From contig BSBM01000307.1 of the NCBI GenBank assembly GCA_027924585.1, positions 13,501,501-13,565,500 of the forward strand: a stretch of 64,000 nt of DNA, given 5' to 3'. The notes under the pieces were generated by a model, which saw nothing but the letters and a program-made list of their open reading frames with translations, had not been told where the DNA came from and ran no database searches. Source of the stretch: Larix kaempferi. Lineage: Eukaryota; Streptophyta; Pinopsida; Pinales; Pinaceae. A program made the position numbers and the translations under genes. Below, one piece after another: positions 1 through 10,611 of this stretch; positions within the stretch are counted from its first letter, which is position 1, and every line of letters starts with the position of its first letter.

Positions 1-189
1 AATGATCTTTGGAACCCTCATGGTTTATAGGACTTTTTGAAGATGGCATTTAAATGGTTTTTGGAAACCTATGGATGAACTATTGGTATGGATGAACTAT
101 TGGAGAGGTGACGAAGATGTTATTTTTAAGTTTTCCTTTTGAATAACTTTCAACAACCTCTCAATGAATCATTGTGGAAGTTACAAAGA

Positions 190-1950
190 TGTATCTATGA
201 AAACCTCTTAATAATTTATTTTAGGATTTTCAAATTTGTGAAATATTAAAAACTAAACTCAGATGATTTTCAAATTTGTGAAATTTTGGAAATTGAATTT
301 AGATGAGAAACTCAAAACTATTATCTAACAAAAATTAAAATTAAAAAACAAAATAAAAAATAACCTTTAAATACAAATAAAATGTCATATAGACCTCTCT
401 CGAATAATATTTTTCTATCAAAGAATATTTGAGAAACCAACTAACACTTTGTCCTTCAAAATCCTTAGATAATAGCTATCAATACAGAAGTTCATATATT
501 TTTCTATATTATTCCTCATAATACATATTTTCCCTATCCCTCATGATCCTCACAAATAAAGGAAGGGCACGCACGTTTATATGATTCCCCATGATCTCCG
601 CAAATAAAGAGAGTCCACGTTCTTATATTCTCCATGATAATTTATTGAAGAATACTAACAATCCTTCAAGTCGAGAGAATCCATGTATTTCCCATATGTG
701 AGGGGTTCAAAGAATAAGTGTTACGACAATATTTTAATATGTAAAAGAATTTCGTGTAATAAAAAGAAAATTCTATATTTCCAATGTAGAGTAATCTAAT
801 TTTTTTTTAGTTATTCAAGAAAATTATAAGTAAAAAGGTAAGAAGATATCTTCTTGATTGAAATTTTCAAAGTAGATGTTATGAGTTTGATGTATTATAT
901 TTCAAAAATCTTAAAATTTTAAAGTATAGTATTCATATTCATTGATTATCTCACACTAATAGCAATTAACAAAGTCTATATGTATTCCTCATAATTGATG
1001 TGCAGTTTAATACAAACTAATAACAATAAACTAGTAGCAATCAACAAAGCCCTTATATTCTCTAGAATCCATATGTATTTTTTAATCAACGAAATCCATA
1101 TATTCCTCAAAGTCCATATATAATTCCCACCTAAACCAATAGCAATCAACAATGTCTATATATTCCCAAAATCAATGTGTAGTCCTATTGAAAACAATAT
1201 AAAATCCATATATTCCCCAAAATCCGAGTATAGTTCCCACCTACACCAATAGTAATCAACAATGTCTTTATATTCCCAAAATCCAACAATACAATATTCA
1301 ATAAAGTCCATATATTCTTTATAATCTATATAGTCCCCATAATCCATACCTAAAATCCATACCTAGAACTACTAAAACCAATAGCAATTAACAAAATCCA
1401 TATGCTTCCTAATATCCATGTGTAATTCCTTGGAAAGGCAATCAACTAAGTCCATACATTAATTTAATGTGAGTGAATGGTTTTATATGAAACGAAAACT
1501 TCAAATGCCATATTCTATGTGAAATAATTTAATGTGATTGAATAGATTTCACATGAAAACATATCAAAAAATAGCATGCTTACTCTCAATGCCAAGAGAT
1601 GCTTGGGGTGTAATGCTTGGGGTGTAGATTGTTTTGAAATATGAGTTTGGATTCCACCCGTTCTTACATAATGAAGGCTATGCCATTTTATTTCTCACCT
1701 CATATGCAATGCAAACTTAGTATTTTGAAGGTGAATACTGATATGGTATTGTAAGTTGTATATATGGTTTTGGTGTTACATTATTAAGTTTTTATAATGC
1801 ATGAGTTATTTACATGGTTTTGATGTTACAGTTATTAAGTTTATCACTTATTTGATCATATTATATGTATTTGATATCCTTTCATAGAGTTTAGGAGATT
1901 GAGTTGAGGTGAAAGAATTTTTATTAAAGATGAAATTCAAATGATCGTTG
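190..1950 (+). pseudogene. Copy A: promoter/leader duplicate without coding region
   Basis: This stretch matches, with many changes, the upstream and leader parts of the gene at 5018-6016 and of its copy at 30155. Shared landmarks are the start near 190 (like 28530), the motif 'cgcaaataaag' near 598, a stretch around 1690 that aligns to the sequence after the TATA box, and the leader repeat 'gtatatatggttttggtg' near 1757. The GTAAGT donor-like site at 1751 is kept, while the matching acceptor near 1897 is weak (GGAG). The TATA box is lost. Similarity stops near 1920, just before the protein would start, so this is a dead or truncated copy. The call rests on comparison inside the window. Confidence 0.6.
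958..1450. repeat. Degenerate ~100-bp tandem repeat
   Basis: About four to five diverged units carry the words 'accaatagcaatcaacaa', 'gtccatatattcccc' and 'aatccatgtgtaattcc' at roughly 100-bp intervals. Copies B and C do not show this expansion, so it is specific to copy A. No gene is seen here. Confidence 0.6.
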
Positions 1951-2065
1951 GAAACCTATGGATGAATAGTTATTAAAGAGGTGATGAAGATGTCATCAAG
2001 GAATTTTAAAGTTTTCTATTTAAATAAATTTTGGAAACCTCCTAATGAATCAAAATGACCATTGC
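1926..2065 (+). repeat. Direct repeat of window positions 1-190
   Basis: The words 'ggaaacctatggatgaa', 'gaggtgatgaagatgt' and 'cctcctaatgaatca' recur from the first 190 bases of the window. Copy A is therefore bracketed by direct repeats about 1.9 kb apart, which suggests tandem duplication of a larger unit. Confidence 0.55.
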
Positions 2066-2346
2066 ATGCAAAATTTGAAAAGCATGGGAGATTTTGAAAA
2101 TAATCATTACGATCAAGAATCAGGTTGAAATTTAATGGGTAAATAGCCATCATTTCACGCGTCATTCTGAAGTGAATTTTTAAACTTGAATTGATCATGG
2201 TTTTTTGGTTAAAGTTTTTCATGATAGGCCTTTTTTCTCATTATGTGCAGGCTTGGTTTAATCATTATGTTTATTATGTTTTTTTGTTTATTAGATTTTT
2301 TTAATTTTTTTTTATATTATATGAGGCAAGATATGAGAATTCAATG

Positions 2347-2556
2347 TCTCATACAATTATTATAAATGTTATTTAAAAAAAACCAACTATTACTATGGCG
2401 GGTAAAATTATGATTTAAACGTCAAGGCAATGTTAAAATTAAAACATCGTCTCATACAATTATTATAAATGTTATTTAAAAAAAAAAACTATTGCTATGG
2501 CAGGTAAAATTATGATTTAAACGTCAAATGAAAGGCAATGTTAAAATTAAAACGTC
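2347..2556. repeat. Two-copy tandem repeat, period 103 bp
   Basis: The block beginning 'tctcatacaattattataaa' at 2347 is repeated at 2450 with few changes. The second copy has a short insertion near 2526 (extra 'atgaaa'). No coding potential is seen. Confidence 0.85.
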
Positions 2557-3440
2557 ACTGTAGGACATCAAATTCCAATAGTACCAAGAATGTAAAGATG
2601 TCATTTAGCCTTCTTTATTACGTTTTAAAGGGAAAAAAGAAATTTTGAAAAATAATAAAGAAGCCAATTGACACTTTGTGAATCGAAATCCTTAAAACAA
2701 ATTTAAAAATGAGTGGGTCAATATCACTCAATGCTGATTGAGTCACTTTTTGTAGGGCATAAAGGACATGTGGAGATTTAAGAGATATGGATGGCTACAC
2801 CTCCAAGTTAAATATCAACTTAGTGCATTCATAACCAATGAAGACAAATGGTCTCTTTGGTGAGAATTTGAATAAAGACAAACAGTCTCCTCGGTGAGAA
2901 TTTCAATGAAGATCATTTGAATGGTTTTTTTTAAAAAATTTTATATGTAGGTATCTAATTTTTTTTTCAATTTTTTTTTTAAATATAGAGAATTTGTAAC
3001 TTTTTAATTTTTTTTTAAACATAAAGAATTTGTAACTTGTCTAAGTCAAATTTAAATTTCCCATTATGGATTGTCTACTCTTTGAGCCTTATCATAATAG
3101 GCCAATCTCTCAATAAAATTTGATCCCCGATAAGAAAAATAAAAACTACTCTATCCCAACAATAAGCCTCCAAATCTTTAACCAATTTTTTCAATTTCTT
3201 AAACACCTAAGTCCCATTTGGAAAGTTCTTTCAACCTTTCAATAAGTCTCATTCGAGACCCTACTTTGCCATAATAAAGTTCTATCTAATCATCTTAGAT
3301 TCCTATTACACTATATTTAAATACATTAATTGACATTAACAAGATTTGTAAGCACCTAGCTGATTTTAATTGTGAGCTTGTACCAAGAATAAAACCCAAA
3401 CACAAAATCCAAATAAATAAAAATTCTCAATAACCAAAAG
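2557..3440. other. Non-coding AT-rich stretch
   Basis: No supported gene, RNA or element end is seen. A short doublet of 'ggtgagaatttgaat'-like words lies at 2850-2910. Confidence 0.5.
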
Positions 3441-4599
3441 ATATTATTATTACAAGTACCAATATATAATGTTACGTGGAGGGGAATGATCATTTTAACT
3501 TAAAATTTGACAATAATACACATTTTTCATATTCGTCATGATCTCCACCAATAAAGGAAGTCCATCCACGTTTATATTATTCCCCATGTTCCCCGCAAAT
3601 AAAGGAAACCCGCACACTTTCCTATATTCTGCCATCACTGTTCAGAGAATCCATATGTATTTGCCATCACTGTTCAGAGAATCCATATGTATTTGCCATC
3701 ACTGTGACAATATTTTAATATGTAAAATAATTTAATGCCACCGAAAGTGAATCTACTATATCAATTCAAGCGATGTTGTTAATTGTTACGTCATTCTTGT
3801 GATGTATTCCTTTCTTTTGCTTAATAACATCCCTTTCGGTCGCATGACTGACCGAACATGGGAATGAGTGTTGAAAGCAGGGTTGGAATTTGGTAGCAGT
3901 TTTATCCATTTTGAAATGTTTATTTATTAAGTATAATTTTTATTTATTTATTAATATTTTTTTTTTTGAATTAAGACTTTATAGTTTTTGTCTTTCAGAT
4001 GTGCAGTTTTTGTTTCTTAAAGATGACATATGTTTTTTCTATAAAATAATAAAATATTATAAAAACTAATAAAATATTATACAAAATAATACGTACACTA
4101 TTTAAAACATTTACAACAATATGTATATAAAACTACATAAATTAGATAAATTAAAAGACTTTACCTAAAAAATTTGATTTCTCTAAACCTTTATAAATCT
4201 TTTAAAAATAGAACTGTACTAATTTACTAAACAAAAAACTTAAATTATAATCATTGATCTCAAACAGTCAATAAAGCTTGGCCGATCTATATCAATTGCA
4301 CTCGATATGCTGTGGCTATGCTTCGCCATCTAAGACGACTTACTTTTTTTATTTCTTATCATTAATGCCATGACCAATAATCCGGTATCCATTGATGCTC
4401 CAGCCAGCATCCGAACCATTTACAGATTCCTTCGCAGTGAGACGTAAAGCCGGCCAGTGTCAAGCTTTGTGGATAAAGTTTTAATTAAACCTGGACCACC
4501 ACCACTTCAACTGTATAACAACATCTATAATCAAGTTTTCAAAGAATTATAAACAGTCAAAATTACGTTTTCGAGATCAACTTATAAACTTCTGATAAA
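3440..4599 (+). other. Upstream flank of copy B
   Basis: Diverged homology to 28700-29600 is visible: the 'tattccccatg' and 'caaataaaggaa' words near 3540-3610, and 'cattcttgtgatgt...cctttcttttgcttaa' near 3790-3830. The phrase 'cagagaatccatatgtatttgccatcac' is duplicated at 3644-3705. No gene is supported; the small open frames here are not conserved between copies. Confidence 0.5.
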
Positions 4600-4745
4600 A
4601 AAAACCTGAAATTCGATTCTGTACGTAAAAGACTTTAAATATGCGACCGAATTGAATTCAGATGCATTGTGATCTATATGGGTTTTAACTCCAATATTTT
4701 TGGAGTCCGTTTGTTCCTATATAACGGACGCTACGCCATTTTATT
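4600..4745 (+). promoter_or_regulatory. Core promoter of the repeat-protein gene (TATA at 4718-4724)
   Basis: TATATAA at 4718-4724 lies 71 bases upstream of the probable leader intron. About 130 bp around it is strongly conserved with copy C (29630-29760, TATA at 29749-29755), far better than the distal flank. GTCCGTT at 4706-4712 and AACGGAC at 4723-4729 form a 7-bp inverted repeat that brackets the TATA box; copy C has lost its left half. A second small inverted repeat (ACTCCAA/TTGGAGT) lies just upstream. Transcription would start near 4750. Conservation supports a real promoter; the start site is inferred. Confidence 0.65.
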
Positions 4746-4794
4746 TCCGACGCAAAGTAATTAGCAGTCCGAAGGAGCATACTGTTATGGTATT

Positions 4795-4908
4795 GTAAGT
4801 TGTATATATGGTTTTGGTGTTACAGTTATTGCGTGAGTTGTATATATGGTTTTGGTGTTACAGCTATTGCATGAATTGTATATATGGTTTCGGTGTTACA
4901 GTTATTGA
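4795..4908 (+). repeat. Three 38-bp tandem repeats inside the leader intron
   Basis: Units start at 4795, 4833 and 4871 and share 'gttgtatatatggttttgg' and 'tgttacag'. The first two start with donor-like GTAAGT or GTGAGT, and each ends in an acceptor-like TTACAG, so every unit resembles a miniature intron. Copy C has about four irregular units at 29826-29980. Confidence 0.85.
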
Positions 4909-4941
4909 GGCTTTCACTGATTTTTACTGATTTGATAGCAG
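4795..4941 (+). other. Probable leader (5' UTR) intron
   Basis: A consensus donor GTAAGT at 4795 and an acceptor GATAGCAG ending at 4941 bound 147 bp. A branch-point-like CTGAT sits upstream of the acceptor. The donor is also present in copy A (1751) but mutated to GAAAGT in copy C (29826); the acceptor is kept in copy C (30041-30046). No upstream ATG in the remaining leader competes with 5018 if the intron is removed. Inferred from splice consensus and copy comparison only. Confidence 0.5.
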
Positions 4942-5017
4942 ATTGAGTTGAGTTGAAAGTCCGGGCCTCGTTGGCATACAAGACCCCCAGTTTCAGCTTA
5001 GTCATACCAAGAATATA

Positions 5018-6016
5018 ATGGCCAACAATCGCACTCAGCCTAACCATGGCTATCGTATACAGTACGTACCTCTAGGTTCTCTAATTGCCAACGGCTACAA
5101 TCACAATTCTCAGCCTAAGAATGGCTATCGTATACAATACGTACCTCTAGGTTCTCTAATTGCCAACGGTCTCTATGTCAATCCTCCGCCGAACCATGGC
5201 AATCATCGGCCTAACCACGGCAATCATCCGCCTAACCATGGCAAGCCCAATGTTAAATCGAAGCCACAGCCTAAACCTAGCAACTCTGCCAGTCATCAAT
5301 CGCAGCCAAACGATGGCGATCCTCGGCCTAACCATGGCAACCCCAATGTTCAATCTAAGCCACAGCCTAACCCTGGCAGTCCTCAATCGCATCCACAGTT
5401 AGAGGGACAGTCACAGCCTAACCCTGGCAACTCCGGCAGTCCTCAGTCGAAGCCACAGCCTAACCATGGCAATGCTGGCAGTCCTCAATCGCAGCCACAG
5501 TTAGAGGGACAGCCACAGCCTAACCCTGGCAGTCCTCAATCGAAGCTACAGCCTAACCCTCTCAACTCTGGCAGTCATCAATCACAGCCACAGTTAGAGG
5601 GACAGCCACAGCCTAACACTGGCAAGCCACAGCTAGAGGGACAGCCACAGCCTAACACTGGCAACTTTGGCAGTCCTCAATCGCAGCCACAGTTAGAGGG
5701 ACAACCACCCGAAGAGACTAATAGCAATCCTGGCCAGGTGAACAACCCCGAACAGAGCTTCTCCTTCAAACCCAAGATCGACTACAACCCCACGACGGCC
5801 AATACCATTACAGATCAAGCCAATGGCAATACCGACAAGACAACAGGCAAACCCAATACCATTATGGATAAAATCAAAAGCAATATCGACAAGACCATGG
5901 GCAAACCTGGCAAGCAGACCAACAACCCCAAACAGGCGTTCGAGTTCAGTCCCGAGATCAAGTACCGCCCCGTGACTGCCAATACGATCAGCGGCAGCGG
6001 GATCAGCAGCCAGTAG
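5018..6016 (+). CDS. Pro/Asn/Gln/Gly-rich repeat protein, unrecognised family (copy B)
   Basis: 332 codons with an ATG start at 5018 that follows the conserved leader. The N-terminus holds two copies of a GYRIQYVPLGSLIANG block (about residues 11-50). Then come NHG-rich repeats (about 55-110) and a long array of PQPNPG / GSPQSQPQLEGQ units (about 110-230). The C-terminus has two copies of a motif reading NNP-x-Q-x-F-x-F-x-P-x-I-x-Y-x-P-x-x-ANTI (about 242-266 and 305-327), joined by a TDKTTGKP/IDKTMGKP linker. No signal peptide, membrane segment or enzyme motif is seen; the protein looks disordered and hydrophilic. Copy C conserves both C-terminal motifs, which argues for past selection on the protein. 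The composition resembles plant Pro-rich structural proteins, but I do not recognise the family and assign no function. Confidence 0.75.
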   Translation: MANNRTQPNHGYRIQYVPLGSLIANGYNHNSQPKNGYRIQYVPLGSLIANGLYVNPPPNHGNHRPNHGNHPPNHGKPNVKSKPQPKPSNSASHQSQPNDGDPRPNHGNPNVQSKPQPNPGSPQSHPQLEGQSQPNPGNSGSPQSKPQPNHGNAGSPQSQPQLEGQPQPNPGSPQSKLQPNPLNSGSHQSQPQLEGQPQPNTGKPQLEGQPQPNTGNFGSPQSQPQLEGQPPEETNSNPGQVNNPEQSFSFKPKIDYNPTTANTITDQANGNTDKTTGKPNTIMDKIKSNIDKTMGKPGKQTNNPKQAFEFSPEIKYRPVTANTISGSGISSQ

Positions 6017-6031
6017 AACATCTTATAGTAG

Positions 6032-6316
6032 GTAATGACAAGTGATAAGTTTGTATTTGGAACACATTATTATTAATGTGATGGTTGTAATTACTGCTAG
6101 TAGATAACAAAAACAAGTAGATTGAATAATAGACCATCTTATAGTAGGTTAAGACAAATAGATCGAACTTATAAAATTTATTTTCTTGAGCGTAGCATCT
6201 GCATCTGCACAAAGATGTCACGATTTTACTTTTTATTGATCTGCACAAAGATGTCATGAACTCATATGCCATGAATTCCTATGGTTTTGCTCAATTACAT
6301 TGTTTTTACATCGCAG
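6032..6316 (+). other. Probable 3' UTR intron after the stop codon
   Basis: AG|GTAATG at 6032 and TTTTTACATCGCAG ending at 6316 bound 285 bp starting 15 bases after the stop. Copy C has the equivalent pair (CAG|GTAACG at 30527 and TTTTTACATCACAG ending at 30664). Both splice signals survive although the sequence between them has changed length (285 versus 138 bp). Introns placed after stop codons can affect transcript stability in plants; any such role here is inference. Confidence 0.45.
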
Positions 6317-6720
6317 GCAGGCAGGCAGGAGAAAGAATAAATGCAGTCGAAGATTGTGTGTTCATGTTCGACTGACTCTCTGTTCGTATGGTGAACTACT
6401 TGTGGTTTGTTTATAGCCATGTTCGACTGACTCTTTGTTCCGGTTGTTCGTTGCTTTTGGCATTTATTGCTCTCCATATACAGTTTGGAATTTCTGCTCT
6501 CCATGTACAGTTTGGTCATTTACATTTGACGCTACTGTTGTATCTTTTCAATGCTCTCTGCTCGAGGGAGCATGCCTTTGTTTTCGGGCTGCACTTTGTT
6601 TCTTATGCGAATGGTGTATCTTTGTTTCTTGTCATGCAAATGTTGTATATTAGTATACCGAGCTGCCAGTGATGTATAACTATGATTACGTAATAATAAA
6701 TCTCCTGCCTCTTTACCACG
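6317..6720 (+). terminator. 3' UTR and poly(A) signal of copy B
   Basis: AATAAA at 6695-6700 within 'cgtaataataaatctcctg' is matched in copy C at 30831-30836. Between 6360 and 6440 the phrase 'catgttcgactgactct' occurs twice. The open frames here (6388-6672) are not present in copy C and are not called as genes. Confidence 0.55.
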
Positions 6721-7923
6721 TTTTTAATGGTTTGGTTGTGGAAAACTAAAAAATGAAACAGAAATTTCAAAACATATTATAGGCAAGCTTGTTAGATAAC
6801 TTGATGTATATGTGAATGAAAACTAAGTGGATGTATATGTAAAGGCAAACTAAGTGGATGTATATGTGAAGGTAAAATTTTCAGATAAGTATATGAGATT
6901 GTACAGTGTTTTGATTTATTATCTCTTAGCAGATTATCAAAAACCTAAATTTGAAAAGTCAAAAAGTCAATAGATATACAAACTTTTCAGATAAGTGGAT
7001 GAGATATGTGCAGCTCTTTGATTTACTATTTGTTATTAATTTTGTAACATGTGTATCTTTTACTGCATGATTAAAAGTCTAAATTTGAAAAGCCAATAGA
7101 TTGAAAAGAAATACATGCACATTGTCACAAAGTTTATAGCATTACAAATTAATGTGTTATAAAGATTTTATTTATTTTATTATTGTTAAAATTTAGTTTG
7201 GTGGTTAGTTATTTGGTTCTATTAGTAAATTTAGAAAAGTTTTCCAGAGTTTCTTGTGAGGTTTTTCTTGAGCACCTTTAAGTTAGTTAGTCAAAATTAT
7301 AAGCTTAGTATTAATATCAATAAAATTATGATAATTAATTTATAAAAAAATATTATTTCTCAATTTTGTATGGGAATATTCTCAATGAAGAGGTTTAATT
7401 ATACAATTACTAAGGCATAGGTTTTAATTGCCATTTAAACTAGAACCACATTAATGAAAAAAACATTAGTGTTTTAAAATCCTATTTAAGGCCTTGAAAA
7501 TAAATGTGTTGAAATGTGAACTCTAAGACTACGATAAAAAAACATTTTAACCACTTTGTTATCATAGATATTTTATACTCTTGTGAAGTTTGGGCTTGTA
7601 CTTCCATAATTTCTAAAGCCATAAGTAGTAACCTCCCAAGCTCAAAGGTGGGTGGGCTAGAGACTTTGAGTCTTGGCTTATGTTATGGACCATAAATACA
7701 TAAAAAAAACATAAAAATAGCCATTATAAATATATATGTGTATACCTTTATAAATATATTTATTCACGTGATTTTATTTTCATTAAATAATATATAATCA
7801 TTATGTTTTAATAATAACACTTATATTTATATTTTCAATAATAATAATGATATATATATAATCATTATGTTTCAATCAATTGATATATATATATATATAT
7901 ATAATCATTATGTTTCAATCAAT

Positions 7924-7972
<49 letters not shown>

Positions 7973-8780
7973 CCGATACTTTATTTAAATGTTCTTTGCC
8001 CATACCCCAAAGTATGGTAGTTAAAGTGAGAAATAAATGAGTACTTAATTCTAAATAGATCCTACATATTATTTAACTCTTAGTGTACCCAAGTATATAA
8101 ATTTATAAGCCTGAGTTTTACCAAAAATAGGTTAAGCTTATTAATATATACTAATATGTTTAAGCTTCTTTTAACTTTATTTGAAATTTTGAGTACTCTC
8201 TTGTCACCGTCCTTAAACTCTTAATCTTAATCTTTACGACTTTTAGGAGTTGAACCACATATTACAAAGTTTACTGGTGGGGCCTTGGCCTTGAGATCCT
8301 AACTAGTAAACAAGTACAATAAATAAGCTACATTTATAAAAATTACTAGGGCTTAAAGGAGGGATGTTAGATTACTCATGTTTTCACTCAGTGTTTTCAA
8401 TATTTTTTCACATATACACATTTTAAAATCAAACCGACAACATTTAAATGCTTCCAGTTGATATAAACATAAATATTTAAAACTTCAATAAAAAAATAAA
8501 ACTTAAATTTAAAACATATTTAACCTAATGTAATTGGTTTTGTTACACATGTTTTGATTCAGTGTTTTGATTCAGCTTTCACATGGTTCTTCGTAATTGA
8601 TAGGTTTTGTTACACATGTTTATGTTTCTGGTTTTTCTTCCAAATGTGTAACTCGATAGCATTTATGCTTGCCATGTAGAAATAAAACAGGCAGCATAAA
8701 CGCTGCTGGTTGATATAAACTTACAAAAAACAAACAAGAAATAAAAATTATTTTAAAAATAAATAAGCTTTACTGTCCAT
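6721..8780. other. AT-rich downstream flank, no gene
   Basis: Homology to the flank of copy C (30860-31290) continues in patches to about 7620, for example 'gtgaagtttgggcttgta' near 7584. Short direct repeats of 'aagtggatgtatatgt' lie at 6800-6880. Nothing coding is supported. Confidence 0.5.
7826..7970. repeat. (TA)n microsatellite with 'aatcattatgtttcaatcaa' interruptions
   Basis: Alternating TA runs are separated by repeats of a roughly 20-bp word and end in an uninterrupted run at about 7925-7970. Confidence 0.9.
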
Positions 8781-8946
8781 TTATTTGGTGGAGTTGACGA
8801 CATGGTTCATTGGTGGTGGGGAAGTGGCCTCAGGTCCTCGTTCAAGCTATGCCTCTCGGTCGATCTTCTGTTTTCGGTCGCTGTCGGTCGAGTTAGCTCG
8901 GGCCGACCACAAACTAGTTTTCATTTTTTTTAGTTTGTCCCAAAAG

Positions 8947-9107
8947 CTCGATCGAGCAAAAAATCAAATAAGGGTTTAACCTGAGCCCTCAATCGAGTTA
9001 CGAAATCCTTGATCAAGTTATATGTTAAACCCTCTATGAAGGTACTTTAAATCCCTCGATCGATAATTTAATACCTTGATCAAGGGATTTAAAATACCTC
9101 CATTGAG
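8947..9107. repeat. Series of 10-bp palindromes of the form CTYGATCRAG
   Basis: Six sites at 8947, 8988, 9008, 9055, 9075 and 9098 read CTCGATCGAG, CTCAATCGAG, CTTGATCAAG, CTCGATCGAT, CTTGATCAAG and CTCCATTGAG. Some carry extended symmetry (AAATCCCT at 9050 pairs with AAGGGATTT at 9082). Function is unknown. Confidence 0.6.
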
Positions 9108-9143
9108 GGTCTTCTACACAATTGTTTGGCGCCCTGTTTTCCA

Positions 9144-10069
9144 TGTGATAATATGTAGGGGATCTAGCAACTGTAACAAACTCACAATCAAACTCTCAAG
9201 AATGTTGCAAAGAAGAAGAGAAGCATGCACTCAATAATCACTCATAAACACAGAATAATGAACAATAATAGTATCATACAATGAATAATGAATGTAGAGA
9301 GTGTGATACAATAATCTATGATGGAGCATCACATAGGATTTGAATTAGCTAAGTAGGGAATTTGAATTAGAGCTCAAAGTCTAGCTTGGATAACAATGGA
9401 GACATCATCCAGTCAATAGTATCAGTCATAAATGGTAAGATCCAGTCAAGTGTGTCCAACTGAGTCTAACAGAACCATCTAGCCATAAATCAAGGAATGG
9501 AGACTCCAAGGGGGTCGCATGAGGCTATCTAGATCAAATTTTAGCTTGGATAACAATGGAGACATCATCCAGTTAGTAGTATTAGTCATAAATGGTAATA
9601 GTCAGTCAAGTGTGTCTAACTGAGTCTAACAAAACCATCTAGGCATAAATCAAGGAATGGAGACTATAAGGGGGGTGCATGAGGCTGTCAAATAGTCAAG
9701 TGGAACTCCAAAACTAGCTAAATAGAAGCTACAAGTAGTCAACATGAGAAATCAATGGAAACACTACTCAATCAATGCACTAACTTAATGATAACTCCCG
9801 GTAGGTGAGATAAGGCATCCTAACTGAGTGATAACTGAAGGTAGGTGAGTAAAGGCGCACTAACTGAGTGTGTTAGGTGGGAAAGGTGCACTTCCCATGA
9901 AGAACAGTCAAGAAGGGAACATTAGGTAGGTAGGAGGCCAAATGGGGGTCGTAGACAGGATCTGGAGAGATAGAAACAAGCTTTAGGTGCTGGGGAGACC
10001 ACCATGATGATGACTGGATGAATGCAATGGCATGCAAAATATAAAAATGATGGTGTGAATATTCCAACA
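9144..10069 (-). repeat. 3' LTR of the outer element
   Basis: 926 bp, highly similar to 21868-22809 over its full length. It contains an internal duplication of 'agcttggataacaatggagacatcatcc' (9383 and 9543). Confidence 0.85.
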
Positions 10070-10080
10070 CCCCCCAAGCT
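10070..10080 (-). other. Polypurine tract of the outer element
   Basis: The minus strand reads AGCTTGGGGGG immediately before the 3' LTR, as expected for plus-strand priming. Confidence 0.75.
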
Positions 10081-10611
10081 ATACTATGAGATAATAACTG
10101 AAATCTGAAAAATAGGGAGGTCCTGGTGACTAAGACCAAAGGTCACCCCGTACAATCAATCTGAATAAACTAAGTGAGGAAAGAGGGAAAACCCAATGGG
10201 AATAAATCCCTCCCTAAAAATAGACTGAAGGGTGCTAATGTAGCATATCATCACTCACCCCTGAAGGAGGTAAGTGTCCTTCTTTTCCGAAGAAGGCTTG
10301 ATCGATCTAAAATGGATCAACAATGTGAGAAGGATGAAACCTTCCATTCTGAAAATATGATCTCGTTCTTCTATGATCATGTGGATCACCAACCAAATCA
10401 ATGGCAGATCGGAGTGTCGTGGCTTCCCTTCGAGAAAGAGGAGGAATATCAGGTGAGAGATCGTCAGGTTCTTGTGGATCTGGATCTCCCATTCACTCAT
10501 CTTCATCATCGGTTGCTAGACCTTCAGGTTCTTGTGGATATGGATCTAGCATTCCATCGTCATCATATCCATCTTCAGATTCTGAATCTGAAATATCATG
10601 TGAAGATGCAT

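Noticed and set aside
5156-5402. Open frames overlapping the repeat-protein gene in other frames
   Set aside because: They are shadows of the repetitive coding sequence and are not kept in copy C.
6388-6672. 94-codon open frame downstream of copy B
   Set aside because: It lies in the 3' UTR, and copy C, which conserves the flanks, lacks it.
7826-7970. TA-rich run as a replication origin or matrix attachment site
   Set aside because: Only a dinucleotide repeat is visible; no further evidence.
9126-9135. 'tggcgcc' at 9128 as an Asp primer-binding site
   Set aside because: Only seven bases match, and the sequence reads in frame with the interrupted pseudogene, so coincidence is more likely.
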